From the NCBI GenBank assembly GCA_963765135.1, contig CAVXUX010000001.1, positions 186,001 to 250,000 on the forward strand: DNA of 64,000 nt, in the 5' to 3' direction. Below, one piece after another: positions 43,444 through 51,434 of this stretch. This DNA is from JACVRW01 sp963765135. GTDB lineage: Bacteria > Actinomycetota > Thermoleophilia > Solirubrobacterales > Thermoleophilaceae. Below the pieces are notes generated by a model. That model worked only from the letters and a program-made list of their open reading frames with translations. It was not told the origin of the DNA and did no database searches. Every line of letters begins with the position of its first letter. Position 1 is the stretch's first letter. The translations under genes were made by a program, and so were the position numbers.

Positions 43444-46416
43444 GTGCGGCGGGTATCGAGCCCGACTTTCGTCGGCCGAGCCGAGCAGCTGGCCACCTTC
43501 GACCATGCCCTGGCGCGCGCGGCCGCGGAAGAGCCGGGCGCCCTGCTGGTGGCGGGCGAGTCGGGCGTCGGCAAGAGCCGCCTGGCGGCCGAGTACGCGG
43601 AGCGCGCTCGCGCGGCCGGGGCGCGCGTCCTGACCGGCGACTGCGTCGAGCTGGGCGAGGGCGAGCTGCCCTACGCCCCGATCGTCGGCGCGCTGCGGGA
43701 GCTGCAGCGCGAGCTGGGCACGGAGGCGGTGATCGAGCTGGCCGGCCAGGGTCGCGCCGAGCTGGCCCGGCTGCTGCCCGAGGCCGGGGTGCCCGCCGCC
43801 GCCCGCGACGCGGAGTTCGCCCAGGCGCGCCTGTTCGAGGTGCTGCTGTCGCTGCTCGGGCGCGTGGCCGACGAGGCGCCGCTCGTGCTCGTCATCGAGG
43901 ACCTCCACTGGGCCGACCGCTCGACCCGCGACTTCCTCTCGTTCCTGCTGCGCGCCACGCGGCGCGAGCGGTTCGTGCTGGTCGCGACCTACCGCTCGGA
44001 CGAGCTGCACCGCCGCCACCCGCTGCGGCCGTTCCTCGCCAACGTGGAGCGCCTCGAGGGGGTCGGGCGCCTCGAGGTCAAGCCTTTCTCGCGGCTCGAG
44101 CTGAGCGCCCAGCTGCTCGGGATCCTCGGCTCGCACCCCGCGAGCACGATCGCCGACGCCCTCTTCCAGCGCTCCGGCGGCAACCCGTTCTTCGCCGAGG
44201 AGCTGCTGGCAGCCACCGCCGACGGCAACGGGCACGCCCTGCCCGAGACGCTGCGCGACGCGCTGATGGTGCGCGTGGAGACGCTCTCCGCCACGACCCA
44301 GCAGCTGCTGCGGGTGATCGCCGCGGCCGGGCCGCAGCGTCACCCACGGCCTGCTCGCGGCGGTGACGTCAGTCGAGACGCCGCAGCTCGCCGACTCCCT
44401 GCGCGAGGCCCTGACGCATCACGTGCTCGTGCAGCGGCCGGGCGACGACCGCTACTCGTTCCGGCACGCGCTGATGCGCGAAGCCGTCTACGAGGACCTG
44501 CTGCCGGGCGAGCGCGGGGACCTGCACGTGCGCCTGGCCGAGGCGCTCGAGGCCAACCCCGATCTGTCCGCCGACAGCGTCGGGCCCGCCGCCGAGCTCG
44601 CCTGGCACTGGCACCAGGCGCACGAGCTGCCCCACGCCCTGCGCGCCTCGATCGAGGCCAGCGCGCAGGCGGAGAGGATGCACGCGCCGGTCGACGCCGC
44701 CCGCCACGTCGAGAACGCGATCGACCTGTGGGATCGCGTCGGCGACCCCGAGGCGGCGAGCGGCACGACCCTCGTGGAGCTGCTGCGGCGCGCCGCGGAG
44801 CTGAGCTTCATCGGCGGCGAGATGGACCGGGCGGTCGGCCTCGCTCGCCGAGCGCTGGAGCTGATCGACGACAGCGACGTGGTCGCGACCGTGCTCGCGC
44901 GCGAGCGGCTCGCCCGCTACCTGTGGACGAGCGGCCACCACAGCGAGTCCGATGAAGCAGTACACGCGGGCCGCCGAGCTGATGCCGGTCGAGCCGCCCA
45001 GCGCCGAGCGCGCACTCGTGCTCGGCGCGCTCGCGCAGGTGCGCATGCTGGTCGGGCAGATCGAGGTCTCGCTCGAGCTGGCCGAGGAGGCGATCGAGAT
45101 CGCCCGGGCGGTCGGCGACCGGGCCGTCGAGTCGCACGCCCTGAACACGCTGGGGGTGGACATCGCAGCTCTCGGGGACCGGGAGCACGGCATCGCGGCG
45201 CTGAGGGAGTCGCTCGCCATCGAGCTGGTGCGCGGCTCTTCCGACGACCTGCACCGCGCCTACACCAACCTCGGCGACGTCCTCGACCAGGACGGCCAGC
45301 TCGAGGAGGCGATTCAGCTGGCGCTGGAGGGCGTGGAGAAGGCCCGCGAGACGGGGACGACGCGCAGCTGGGCGGGCTTCCTCCTCGCCGAGGCGGCGAA
45401 GAGATGCTGGCGCCTCGGGCGGCTGGCGGACGCGGAACGACTGGTACGGCAGGCGCTCGACGTCAACGCCGAAGGCGTCTCCGAAGCGAACGTGCACCTC
45501 GCGGCGAGCGAGCTTGCGACGATGCTCGGTCGCTGGGACGAGGCGGAGGACCAGCTCACGGAGGCGCGCCGGCTGCTGAGCCGCGCAGCCGGCTCGATGT
45601 GGATCTCGCCGCTATACGGCTGCGCGGTCCGGCTCGCCGAACACGAGGGGGACATCGCTGCCGTGCGGCGCGCGGTCGACGATGCACACCGCCGCATGGC
45701 GGATGAGGACGAATACGCCTTCTACGCGCGCGATATGTACCTCCCGGCGCTGCGCGCCGAGGGCGACGCGGCCGAGCGGGCCCGCGCGGGGCGCGATCGC
45801 GACGCCGAGGACGAGGCGCGCAAGTCCGGCGCCGCCCTGTTCGCGCGCGTCGAGCAGATGGTGGCCGCTGCAGGCGTCCGCGGCTCTCCCCCACCCCAGG
45901 TCCTTGCCGACAAGGCCACGGTGGAGGCCGAGCTCGCGCGCATCGACGGCCGTCCCGACGCCGACCCTGTGGGAGGCCGCCGCCGAGGCCAACGAGCGGA
46001 TCGGCAACCGGGTGGAGGCGTCCTACGCGCGCTTGCGCAAGACCGAGGCGCTGCTGGAGACCGGCGCCGGCCGCGACGCCGTCACCGAGACGCTGCGGGC
46101 CGCGCACGGCATGGCGGCGGAGTGCGGCGCGGAGGTGCTGCGCGAGCGCTGCGAGACGCTCGCCCGGCGCGCGCGGGTCGCCCTCACCGACGAGCCCGCT
46201 CCGGCGACCGTCGACGACCCCTTCGGCCTGACGCCGCGCGAGCGCGAGGTGCTCGTGCTGGTCGCCGCAGGGCGCACCAACCGCCAGATCGGCGAGGAGC
46301 TGTTCATGAGCGAGAAGACCGCGAGCGTGCACGTGTCGCGCATCCTCGCCAAGCTCGAGGTTGGCACCCGCGGGGAGGCGGGCGCCGTGGCGCACCGGCT
46401 CGGCATGGACAGCTAA
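43444..46416 (+). CDS. Large ATPase/TPR LuxR family regulator (three frameshifts)
   Basis: About 990 residues from GTG at 43444. N-terminal STAND-type ATPase: FVGRAEQLATFDHALARAAA, Walker A GESGVGKS (residues 38-45), Walker B VLVIEDLHWADRSTRDFLSF, GNPFFAEELLAA. The middle 500 residues are TPR-like helical repeats (ALNTLGVDIAALGDREHGIA, AYTNLGDVLDQDGQLEEAIQ). The C-terminus is a LuxR helix-turn-helix (LTPREREVLVLVAAGRTNRQ, EELFMSEKTASVHVSRILAK). Breaks near 44340, 44955 and 45975 are needed to join the parts. Such MalT/LAL regulators need ATP and an inducer to activate promoters. It is bracketed by two tiny genes with matching promoter blocks, its most likely targets. Confidence 0.87.
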
Positions 46417-46434
46417 GGGGTCATCAGAGGCGAA

Positions 46435-46463
46435 TTGCCGATGTAAGGGGTCTGCCTTAGCCG
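46435..46463 (+). promoter_or_regulatory. Promoter-like block 2 with TAAGG-N6-CCTTA dyad
   Basis: TTGCCG (46435-46440), 17 bases, TAGCCG (46458-46463), with TAAGG (46444-46448)-N6-CCTTA (46455-46459) between. It shares ATTGCCGATGTAAGG and CCTTAGCCGTA with block 1 and the same 13 bases to the ATG at 46477, 18 bases after the LuxR stop. Confidence 0.65.
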
Positions 46464-46476
46464 TAGTTTCATCGGC

Positions 46477-46635
46477 ATGACTGGACTTCTCTCACATACG
46501 GCCGCCACCGAGCACATTCACGATCTGCGCGCGGCCGCCGGGAACCGCGGCCACCGGTCGCGTGAGCAGCATCCGCAGCGCCGCCGGCCGGCGCTCGCGG
46601 GGCTGCACCGCCCGCGCCGTGCCCTCGCCGCCTAA
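46477..46635 (+). CDS. Tiny Arg-rich protein, copy 2
   Basis: 52 residues from ATG at 46477. The head MTGLLSHTAATEHIHDLRAA aligns with copy 1 (shared M-x-G, Leu, Ala, His, then [DE]-L-R-A-A-A) and the tail is basic (REQHPQRRRPALAGLHRPRR) ending like copy 1 in RPRRA..A. Base identity is highest in the promoter block and first codons, then falls, while the protein pattern stays; that favours selection on both. It lies 75 bases before the ABC exporter genes and may be cotranscribed with them. Confidence 0.65.
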   Translation: MTGLLSHTAATEHIHDLRAAAGNRGHRSREQHPQRRRPALAGLHRPRRALAA

Positions 46636-46710
46636 GCGCTACATCCCTCCAGCGCCGGGCGGCGGGGGCACCCCCGGCCCTCCCGCGACATCGGTACCGT
46701 CGGCGTTTCA

Positions 46711-47664
46711 ATGAGTTTGGCCATCGAGGCAACCGGTCTCATCAAGACGTTCGGCGAGGTTCGCGCCGTCGATGGCGTCGACCTCGCCGTGCGCACCGGT
46801 TCCGTCTATGGCGTGCTCGGCCCCAACGGGGCCGGCAAGACCACCACGATCCGGATGCTCGCCACGTTGCTACGCCCCGACGCGGGTGAGGCCCGAGTGC
46901 TCGGGCACGACGTCGTGCGCGAGGCCGACGAGGTGCGCGGCCAGGTGAGCCTGACCGGCCAGCTGGCATCCGTCGACGAGGACCTGAGCGGGCGGGAGAA
47001 CCTGATCCTGATCGGCCGGCTGCTTGGGCTGAAGCGGGTCGAGGCGAAGACGCGAGCCGCCGAGCTGCTCGACGCGTTCGGCATCGCGGAGGCGGCGACC
47101 CGGCTGGTGAAGAACTACTCCGGCGGCATGCGGCGCCGGCTCGACATCGCGGCCAGCATCGTGGTCACTCCGAGGCTGATGTTCCTCGACGAACCCACCA
47201 CCGGCCTCGACCCTCGCTCCCGCAATCAGGTCTGGGACATCATCCGCGCGCTCCAGGCCGAGGGCACCACGATCCTCCTCTGCACGCAGTACCTCGAAGA
47301 GGCGGATCAACTCGCCGACGGCATCGCGGTGATCGACCACGGCAAGGTGATCGCCGAGGGCACGCCCGGACAGCTCAAGGCTTCGGTTGGCGCCGGCGGC
47401 CTGCACGTGCGGCTGCTCGATCCCGAGCAGCGGCCCGAAGCCGAGCGGGTGCTCACCCGGGAGCTCGGGTCAGTGCACTTGGAGCCGGACCCCGCCGCCA
47501 TCTCTGCTTCGTGCGCCGATGGCGATCGGGCCGCGGAGGCCGTGGCCGAACTGTCCCGATCGGGCATCGGGGTCGCCGCCTTCACGCTCGGCCAGCCGAG
47601 CCTCGACGAGGTCTTCCTGGCCCTCACCGGCCGACCGGCCGACGAGGAGGATCAGGCCGCATGA
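46711..47664 (+). CDS. ABC transporter ATP-binding protein (DrrA-type)
   Basis: 317 residues from ATG at 46711. Walker A GVLGPNGAGKTTTIRML (residues 37-44 core), signature KNYSGGMRRRLDIAAS, Walker B LMFLDEPTTGLDPRSR, switch region ILLCTQYLEEADQLAD. The TQYLEEADQLAD text and the C-terminal extension (LGQPSLDEVFLALTG) are typical of DrrA daunorubicin-resistance-type exporters. It powers the permease encoded by the overlapping next gene (ATGA). Position after the LuxR and small-protein genes suggests common control. Confidence 0.93.
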   Translation: MSLAIEATGLIKTFGEVRAVDGVDLAVRTGSVYGVLGPNGAGKTTTIRMLATLLRPDAGEARVLGHDVVREADEVRGQVSLTGQLASVDEDLSGRENLILIGRLLGLKRVEAKTRAAELLDAFGIAEAATRLVKNYSGGMRRRLDIAASIVVTPRLMFLDEPTTGLDPRSRNQVWDIIRALQAEGTTILLCTQYLEEADQLADGIAVIDHGKVIAEGTPGQLKASVGAGGLHVRLLDPEQRPEAERVLTRELGSVHLEPDPAAISASCADGDRAAEAVAELSRSGIGVAAFTLGQPSLDEVFLALTGRPADEEDQAA

Positions 47665-48503
47665 GCACCACCCCGGCCGCATCCCCGTCCGTCGCCGACG
47701 GGATCGCCGTGCGCAAGGCGCTCGCCTCGGCGCCCCGACCTCGGCGCGCGAGCGCCCTTTCGGCAGTGCTCACGTTCGGCTGGCGCGGGATGCTGAAGGT
47801 CAAGCACGTCCCCGAGCAGCTCCTCGACGTGACGATCACGCCGGTGATGTTCGTGCTCCTGTTCACGTACCTGTTCGGCGGCGCGATCGCCGGCTCGACG
47901 GGCGACTACCTCGACTACATCCTGCCGGGCATCCTCGTGATGTCAGTGCTGTTCACGACCGTGTACTCCGGCGTCGCGCTCAACACGGACCTCACCAAGG
48001 GCGTCGTCGATCGGTTCCGCTCCCTGCCGATCTGGCGACCGGCGCCGCTGATCGGGGCGCTGCTCGGCGACAGCGTGCGCTACCTGGTCGCGGGGACCGT
48101 GATCGTGGTGCTGGGTGTGATCCTCGGCTATCGCCCCGACAACGGCGTGCCCGGCGTAGCGGCGGCGCTGGTGCTCGTGATCGTGTTCGCGTTCGGCCTG
48201 TCCTGGGTGTTCACGACGCTGGGGCTACTCCTGCGTTCCCCGCAGGCGGTCATGAACGCCGGGTTCATGGGCATCTTCCCGGTGACGTTCCTCTCGAACG
48301 TGTTCGTGGAGCCGAAGACGCTGCCGGCCGGCCTCGAGGCGTTCGTCGAGGTGAACCCGATCTCGGTCCTCGCCGACTGCTCGCGCGACCTGATGGCGGG
48401 CAGCGTGGACGGAGGCGACCTGGCGATCGTGCTGGGCACGGCGGCCCTGCTAACGGCGGTGTTCGCGCCGCTCACCACACACCTGTATCGCACCAAGACC
48501 TGA
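47661..48503 (+). CDS. ABC-2 type transporter permease (DrrB-type)
   Basis: 280 residues from ATG at 47661. Six hydrophobic segments are visible (VTITPVMFVLLFTYLFGGAI, ILPGILVMSVLFTTVYSGVA, RYLVAGTVIVVLGVILG, VAAALVLVIVFAFGLSWVFT, a segment near GFMGIFPVTFLSNVFV, and AIVLGTAALLTAVFAPLTTH). The motif NTDLTKGVVDRFRSLPIWRP is the ABC-2/DrrB signature. It forms the membrane channel for the preceding ATPase. The exported molecule is unknown; antibiotic-like compounds, lipids or a peptide are possible. Confidence 0.92.
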   Translation: MSTTPAASPSVADGIAVRKALASAPRPRRASALSAVLTFGWRGMLKVKHVPEQLLDVTITPVMFVLLFTYLFGGAIAGSTGDYLDYILPGILVMSVLFTTVYSGVALNTDLTKGVVDRFRSLPIWRPAPLIGALLGDSVRYLVAGTVIVVLGVILGYRPDNGVPGVAAALVLVIVFAFGLSWVFTTLGLLLRSPQAVMNAGFMGIFPVTFLSNVFVEPKTLPAGLEAFVEVNPISVLADCSRDLMAGSVDGGDLAIVLGTAALLTAVFAPLTTHLYRTKT

Positions 48504-48520
48504 CGCCTAGACTCTCACCT

Positions 48521-49261
48521 ATGCCGGCTCAGGCCTACGCGGGCAAGGAATGCGTCTGCCAGCTCCGCAAGGGGATCTGCGACCAGTCCTGCGTGCAGGG
48601 GATGCTCGACACCCCCTTCTACATCGCCTGCCTGCGCCTCAGCGGCCGGCGCTGCCTGGTCGTGGGAGGCGGCGACGTGGGCCTGGAGAAGGTCGAGGGC
48701 CTGCTCGCCTGCGACGGCGACGTGACGCTGATCTCGCCGGATGCGATCGAGCCGCTGCGCCAGCTCGCGCGCGAGGGTTCGATTCGCTGGGAGCAGCGCG
48801 AGTACGCGGGCGCCGCGGACCTCGAGGGCGTGTTCATGGTGATCGCGGCCACCAGCGACACCGACGTGAACGTCGCGGTCTTCGAGGACGCCGAGCGCCG
48901 CGCGATGCTCGTCAACGTGGTCGACGTGCCCCCGCTCTGCAACTTCATCCTGCCGGCGATCATCCGTACCGGGCCGCTGGCGATCGCGATCTCCACCGCG
49001 GGGGCGTCGCCCGCACTTGCCAAGCGGATCCGCGACGAGATCGCCGACGAGTACGGCGAGCCCTACGCGCGCTTGGCCGTGATTCTCAACGAGGTGCGCG
49101 GGTGGGCCAAGGCGACGCTGCCCACCTACCAGGACCGCAAGTCCTTCTTCGAGTCGATCGTGAACGGTGAGCCGGATCCCGTCGAGCTGCTGCGCCGCGG
49201 CGACGAGGCGGCGGTCCGGGACCTGATCGCCGCCGCGCGGCAGTCCCACCAGCCTGTCTGA
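48521..49261 (+). CDS. Precorrin-2 dehydrogenase (CysG N-terminal type) with Cys-rich head
   Basis: 246 residues from ATG at 48521. The NAD-binding fold RRCLVVGGGDVGLEKVEGLL and VTLISPDAIEPL, then VFMVIAATSDTDVNVAVFED, VNVVDVPPLCNFILPAIIRT and ISTAGASPALAKRIRDEI are characteristic of the siroheme-synthase dehydrogenase domain, which oxidises precorrin-2 to sirohydrochlorin. The methyltransferase half of CysG is missing, as in SirC/Met8-like enzymes. The first 28 residues carry four Cys (KECVCQLRKGICDQSCVQGM), not usual in this family, and might hold a metal. First gene of the cofactor block. Confidence 0.88.
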   Translation: MPAQAYAGKECVCQLRKGICDQSCVQGMLDTPFYIACLRLSGRRCLVVGGGDVGLEKVEGLLACDGDVTLISPDAIEPLRQLAREGSIRWEQREYAGAADLEGVFMVIAATSDTDVNVAVFEDAERRAMLVNVVDVPPLCNFILPAIIRTGPLAIAISTAGASPALAKRIRDEIADEYGEPYARLAVILNEVRGWAKATLPTYQDRKSFFESIVNGEPDPVELLRRGDEAAVRDLIAAARQSHQPV

Positions 49262-49721
49262 CGAGCTCACACACCTCGACGCCGCCGGGCGCGCCCGGAT
49301 GGTCGACGTGGGCGGCAAGCCGGTGACCGAGCGCCGCGCGCGGGCGCGGGCGACCGTGCGGATGTCCGCGGAGACGGCCGCGGCGGTGGCCCGCGGCGAC
49401 GCCCCCAAGGGCGACGTGATCGGGACCGCGCGGATCGCCGGCATCCAGGCGGCCAAGCGCACCGCCGAGCTGATCCCGCTCTGCCATCCGCTGCCGCTGT
49501 CGTTCGTGGACGTGGAGGCCGAGCTGCGCGAGACCGAGGTCGTGCTCACCGCGGAGGCCCGCACCAGCGGGCAGACCGGCGTGGAGATGGAGGCGATGAC
49601 CGCGGCCGCCGCGGCGGCGCTGACCGTCTACGACATGGTCAAGGGCCTGGAGCGCGGCGTGGAGATCGCGGAGGTCGTGCTGCTCGAGAAGTCGGGCGGC
49701 CGCCACGACTGGCGCCGATGA
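49254..49721 (+). CDS. moaC: Cyclic pyranopterin monophosphate synthase MoaC, likely CTG start
   Basis: About 155 residues. It makes cyclic pyranopterin monophosphate in molybdenum cofactor synthesis with MoaA. Conserved text starts LTHLDAAGRARMVDVGGKPV, 15 residues before the first ATG (49299); the only in-frame near-start before it is CTG at 49254, inside the end of the previous gene. Core motifs IAGIQAAKRTAELIPLCHPL, TSGQTGVEMEAMTAAAAAAL and YDMVKGLERGVEI hold the catalytic Lys and Asp. An indel hiding an ATG or GTG is the alternative. Its stop overlaps the next start (ATGA). Confidence 0.92.
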   Translation: MSDELTHLDAAGRARMVDVGGKPVTERRARARATVRMSAETAAAVARGDAPKGDVIGTARIAGIQAAKRTAELIPLCHPLPLSFVDVEAELRETEVVLTAEARTSGQTGVEMEAMTAAAAAALTVYDMVKGLERGVEIAEVVLLEKSGGRHDWRR

Positions 49722-50182
49722 GGGCGGCGGTGGTCACGGTGTCGAGCTCGCTCGCGCGCGGCGAGGGCGAGGACGTGTCGGGGCCGCGGCTGGCGGAGCT
49801 GTGCGCGGACGCCGGGCTGGACGTCTCGCTCGAGACGGTCTCGGACGACCACGAGGCGATCGTCGGCGTGCTCAAGCGGCTGGCCGACGTGGAGGAGGTG
49901 CGCTTCGTCTTCACCACCGGCGGCACCGGCCTGACCGTGGACGACGTGACGCCGGAGGCCACGCGTGACGTGATCGACCGCGAGGCACCCGGCTACGCCG
50001 AGGCGATCCGGGCCGACTCGCGCGACCATACGCCGCTGGGTCTGCTCAGCCGCGGCGTCTCGGGCTTGCGCGGGCGCACCCTGATCGTGAACTTCCCGGG
50101 CAACCCCAAGGCGATCGACCAGTCCTGGCCGATCGTGGCTCCGACGCTGGAGCACGCGGCCGCCACGCTCGAGCGGCGCTAG
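49718..50182 (+). CDS. mogA: Molybdopterin adenylyltransferase-like protein (MogA/MoaB)
   Basis: 154 residues from ATG at 49718. RAAVVTVSSSLARGEGEDVS, VRFVFTTGGTGLTVDDVTPE, AEAIRADSRDHTPLGLLSRG and NFPGNPKAIDQSWPIVAPTL cover the MoCF-binding fold: TTGGTG is the phosphate loop and GNPKA.D the substrate loop. It activates molybdopterin with ATP before molybdate insertion. Coupled to moaC by ATGA. The rest of the Moco pathway is not in the window. Stop shares CTAG with the facing VOC gene. Confidence 0.9.
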   Translation: MRAAVVTVSSSLARGEGEDVSGPRLAELCADAGLDVSLETVSDDHEAIVGVLKRLADVEEVRFVFTTGGTGLTVDDVTPEATRDVIDREAPGYAEAIRADSRDHTPLGLLSRGVSGLRGRTLIVNFPGNPKAIDQSWPIVAPTLEHAAATLERR

Positions 50183-50616
50183 CCCAGGCCCTTCTCGCGC
50201 AGCTCGTCGAGCGCCGCGGGCGACTTGTCGAGGTCGAGGCCCATCCCGGCGAGGACCGCCGGCGTCTTGGAGAACTGGATGTCCGAGTACTGGACGACCT
50301 GGACGTGGTTGCCCCATGGGTCGCGAAAGTCGAGGCCACGCCCGCCGAGCAGCTCCGCGCCGGCCTGCTCGACCCGCTCACGGACCCGGTCGCGGTCGTC
50401 TACGACCAGCCCGAAGTGGCGGGAGCCGTCCGGCTCCTGCGTCCGCCCCTCGGCGAGCACGAGGAACTGGTCGCCCATGTCGAGGAAGGCCATATGCCCC
50501 GCGCGGCCGCGCAGCTCGAATTCGAAGATGCGGCCGTAGAAGTCGAGGGCCTGTTCGAGGTCGTCGACCTCGAGGACGACGTGGTTGATGCCGACCAAGC
50601 GGGCTTTGTCTGCCAT
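50179..50616 (-). CDS. VOC (glyoxalase/bleomycin-resistance) family protein
   Basis: 145 residues from ATG at 50616; a longer frame to 50772 adds only low-complexity residues. GINHVVLEVDDLEQALDFYG opens the first half with a metal His; GHMAFLDMGDQFLVLAEG, HFGLVVDDRDRVRERVEQAG with the second His, and LDFRDPWGNHVQVVQYSDIQ complete the two-repeat VOC fold. Function could be dioxygenase-, isomerase- or resistance-type; not decidable. The unusual last 30 residues (KTPAVLAGMGLDLDKSPAAL) follow the domain. Confidence 0.85.
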   Translation of the reverse strand: MADKARLVGINHVVLEVDDLEQALDFYGRIFEFELRGRAGHMAFLDMGDQFLVLAEGRTQEPDGSRHFGLVVDDRDRVRERVEQAGAELLGGRGLDFRDPWGNHVQVVQYSDIQFSKTPAVLAGMGLDLDKSPAALDELREKGLG

Positions 50617-50685
50617 TTGACGTGAGCCTAGCCCCCGGCCAACGGCGAGCAATAAGGGTGGCGCGAGCGGCCTGGCGGCCACGAG

Positions 50686-50722
50686 TCTGACGTTATGCAC
50701 GTAATAGGGGCCAAACGTCAGA
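50686..50722. promoter_or_regulatory. 9-bp inverted repeat upstream of ccm-hem operon
   Basis: TCTGACGTT (50686-50694) and AACGTCAGA (50714-50722) are perfect reverse complements with a 19-base spacer containing GTAATAGGGG. The pair lies in the 170-base gap between the divergent VOC gene and ccmA. It could be an operator for either gene or an RNA hairpin in the ccmA leader. Confidence 0.45.
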
Positions 50723-50786
50723 TTGGTGGGCAGAGCGGCCGGTGCTGCCCTGGTTGCTGCAGTTTGCGCCATAGGCTTCCCCCGGC

Positions 50787-51434
50787 ATGGCGGCGATCGA
50801 GCTCGACGGCCTCGAGCGGCGGTACGGCGAGCGGGTCGCGCTCGCCGGCGTCACCGCGCGGGTGGACGAGGGGCAGACGCTGGCGGTGCTGGGCGGCAAC
50901 GGCGCCGGCAAGACCACCCTGCTGCGGGTGCTCGCGGGGCTGCTGCGCCCCCACGGGGGCACCGCCCGCGTCCTCGATGCCAGCCTGCCCGCCGAGCGCT
51001 GGAAGCTGCCCGGCAAGGTCGGCTACCTCGGCCACGACCCGCTGCTCTACCGCGATCTGACCGGCCGCGAGAACCTCCGCTACCACGCGCGCTTGCACGG
51101 GGTGGCGCTCGAGCGGGTGAACGTCGTGCTCGGCCAGGTCGGCATGGACCGCCGTGCCGACGACCCGATCCGCGAGCTCTCGCGCGGCATGGTCCAGCGC
51201 ATCGCGGTGGCCCGGGCAGTGCTGCACGAGCCGCCGCTGCTGCTGCTCGACGAGCCGCGCGCCAACCTCGACCCGGCCGCCGCCGAGCTGCTCGAGCCGC
51301 TGATCGGGCGTGCCTCGGGCCGCACGCGCGTGCTGGTCAGCCACGACGTGGCCGGCGCGCTCGCCGAGGCCGACGTGGTGCTGCGCCTGCGGCGCGGCCG
51401 GCCGGTGGCCGAGGACGAGGAGCTGTACCGGTGA
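50787..51434 (+). CDS. ccmA: Heme exporter ATP-binding protein CcmA
   Basis: 215 residues from ATG at 50787, a short single-domain ABC ATPase: Walker A VLGGNGAGKTTLLRVLAGLL, signature RELSRGMVQRIAVARAVLHE, Walker B LLLLDEPRANLDPAAAE. SRGMVQR and DEPRANLD variants fit CcmA of system I cytochrome c maturation. With CcmB and CcmC it releases heme-loaded CcmE outside the membrane. CcmE itself is not in the window. GTGA overlap with ccmB. Confidence 0.9.
   Translation: MAAIELDGLERRYGERVALAGVTARVDEGQTLAVLGGNGAGKTTLLRVLAGLLRPHGGTARVLDASLPAERWKLPGKVGYLGHDPLLYRDLTGRENLRYHARLHGVALERVNVVLGQVGMDRRADDPIRELSRGMVQRIAVARAVLHEPPLLLLDEPRANLDPAAAELLEPLIGRASGRTRVLVSHDVAGALAEADVVLRLRRGRPVAEDEELYR

Noticed and set aside
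46654..46680. GC-rich potential hairpin after tiny gene 2
   Set aside because: GGGGG/CCCCC can pair only with a 2-4 base loop and no T-run; too weak to call a terminator, and the exporter may be cotranscribed.
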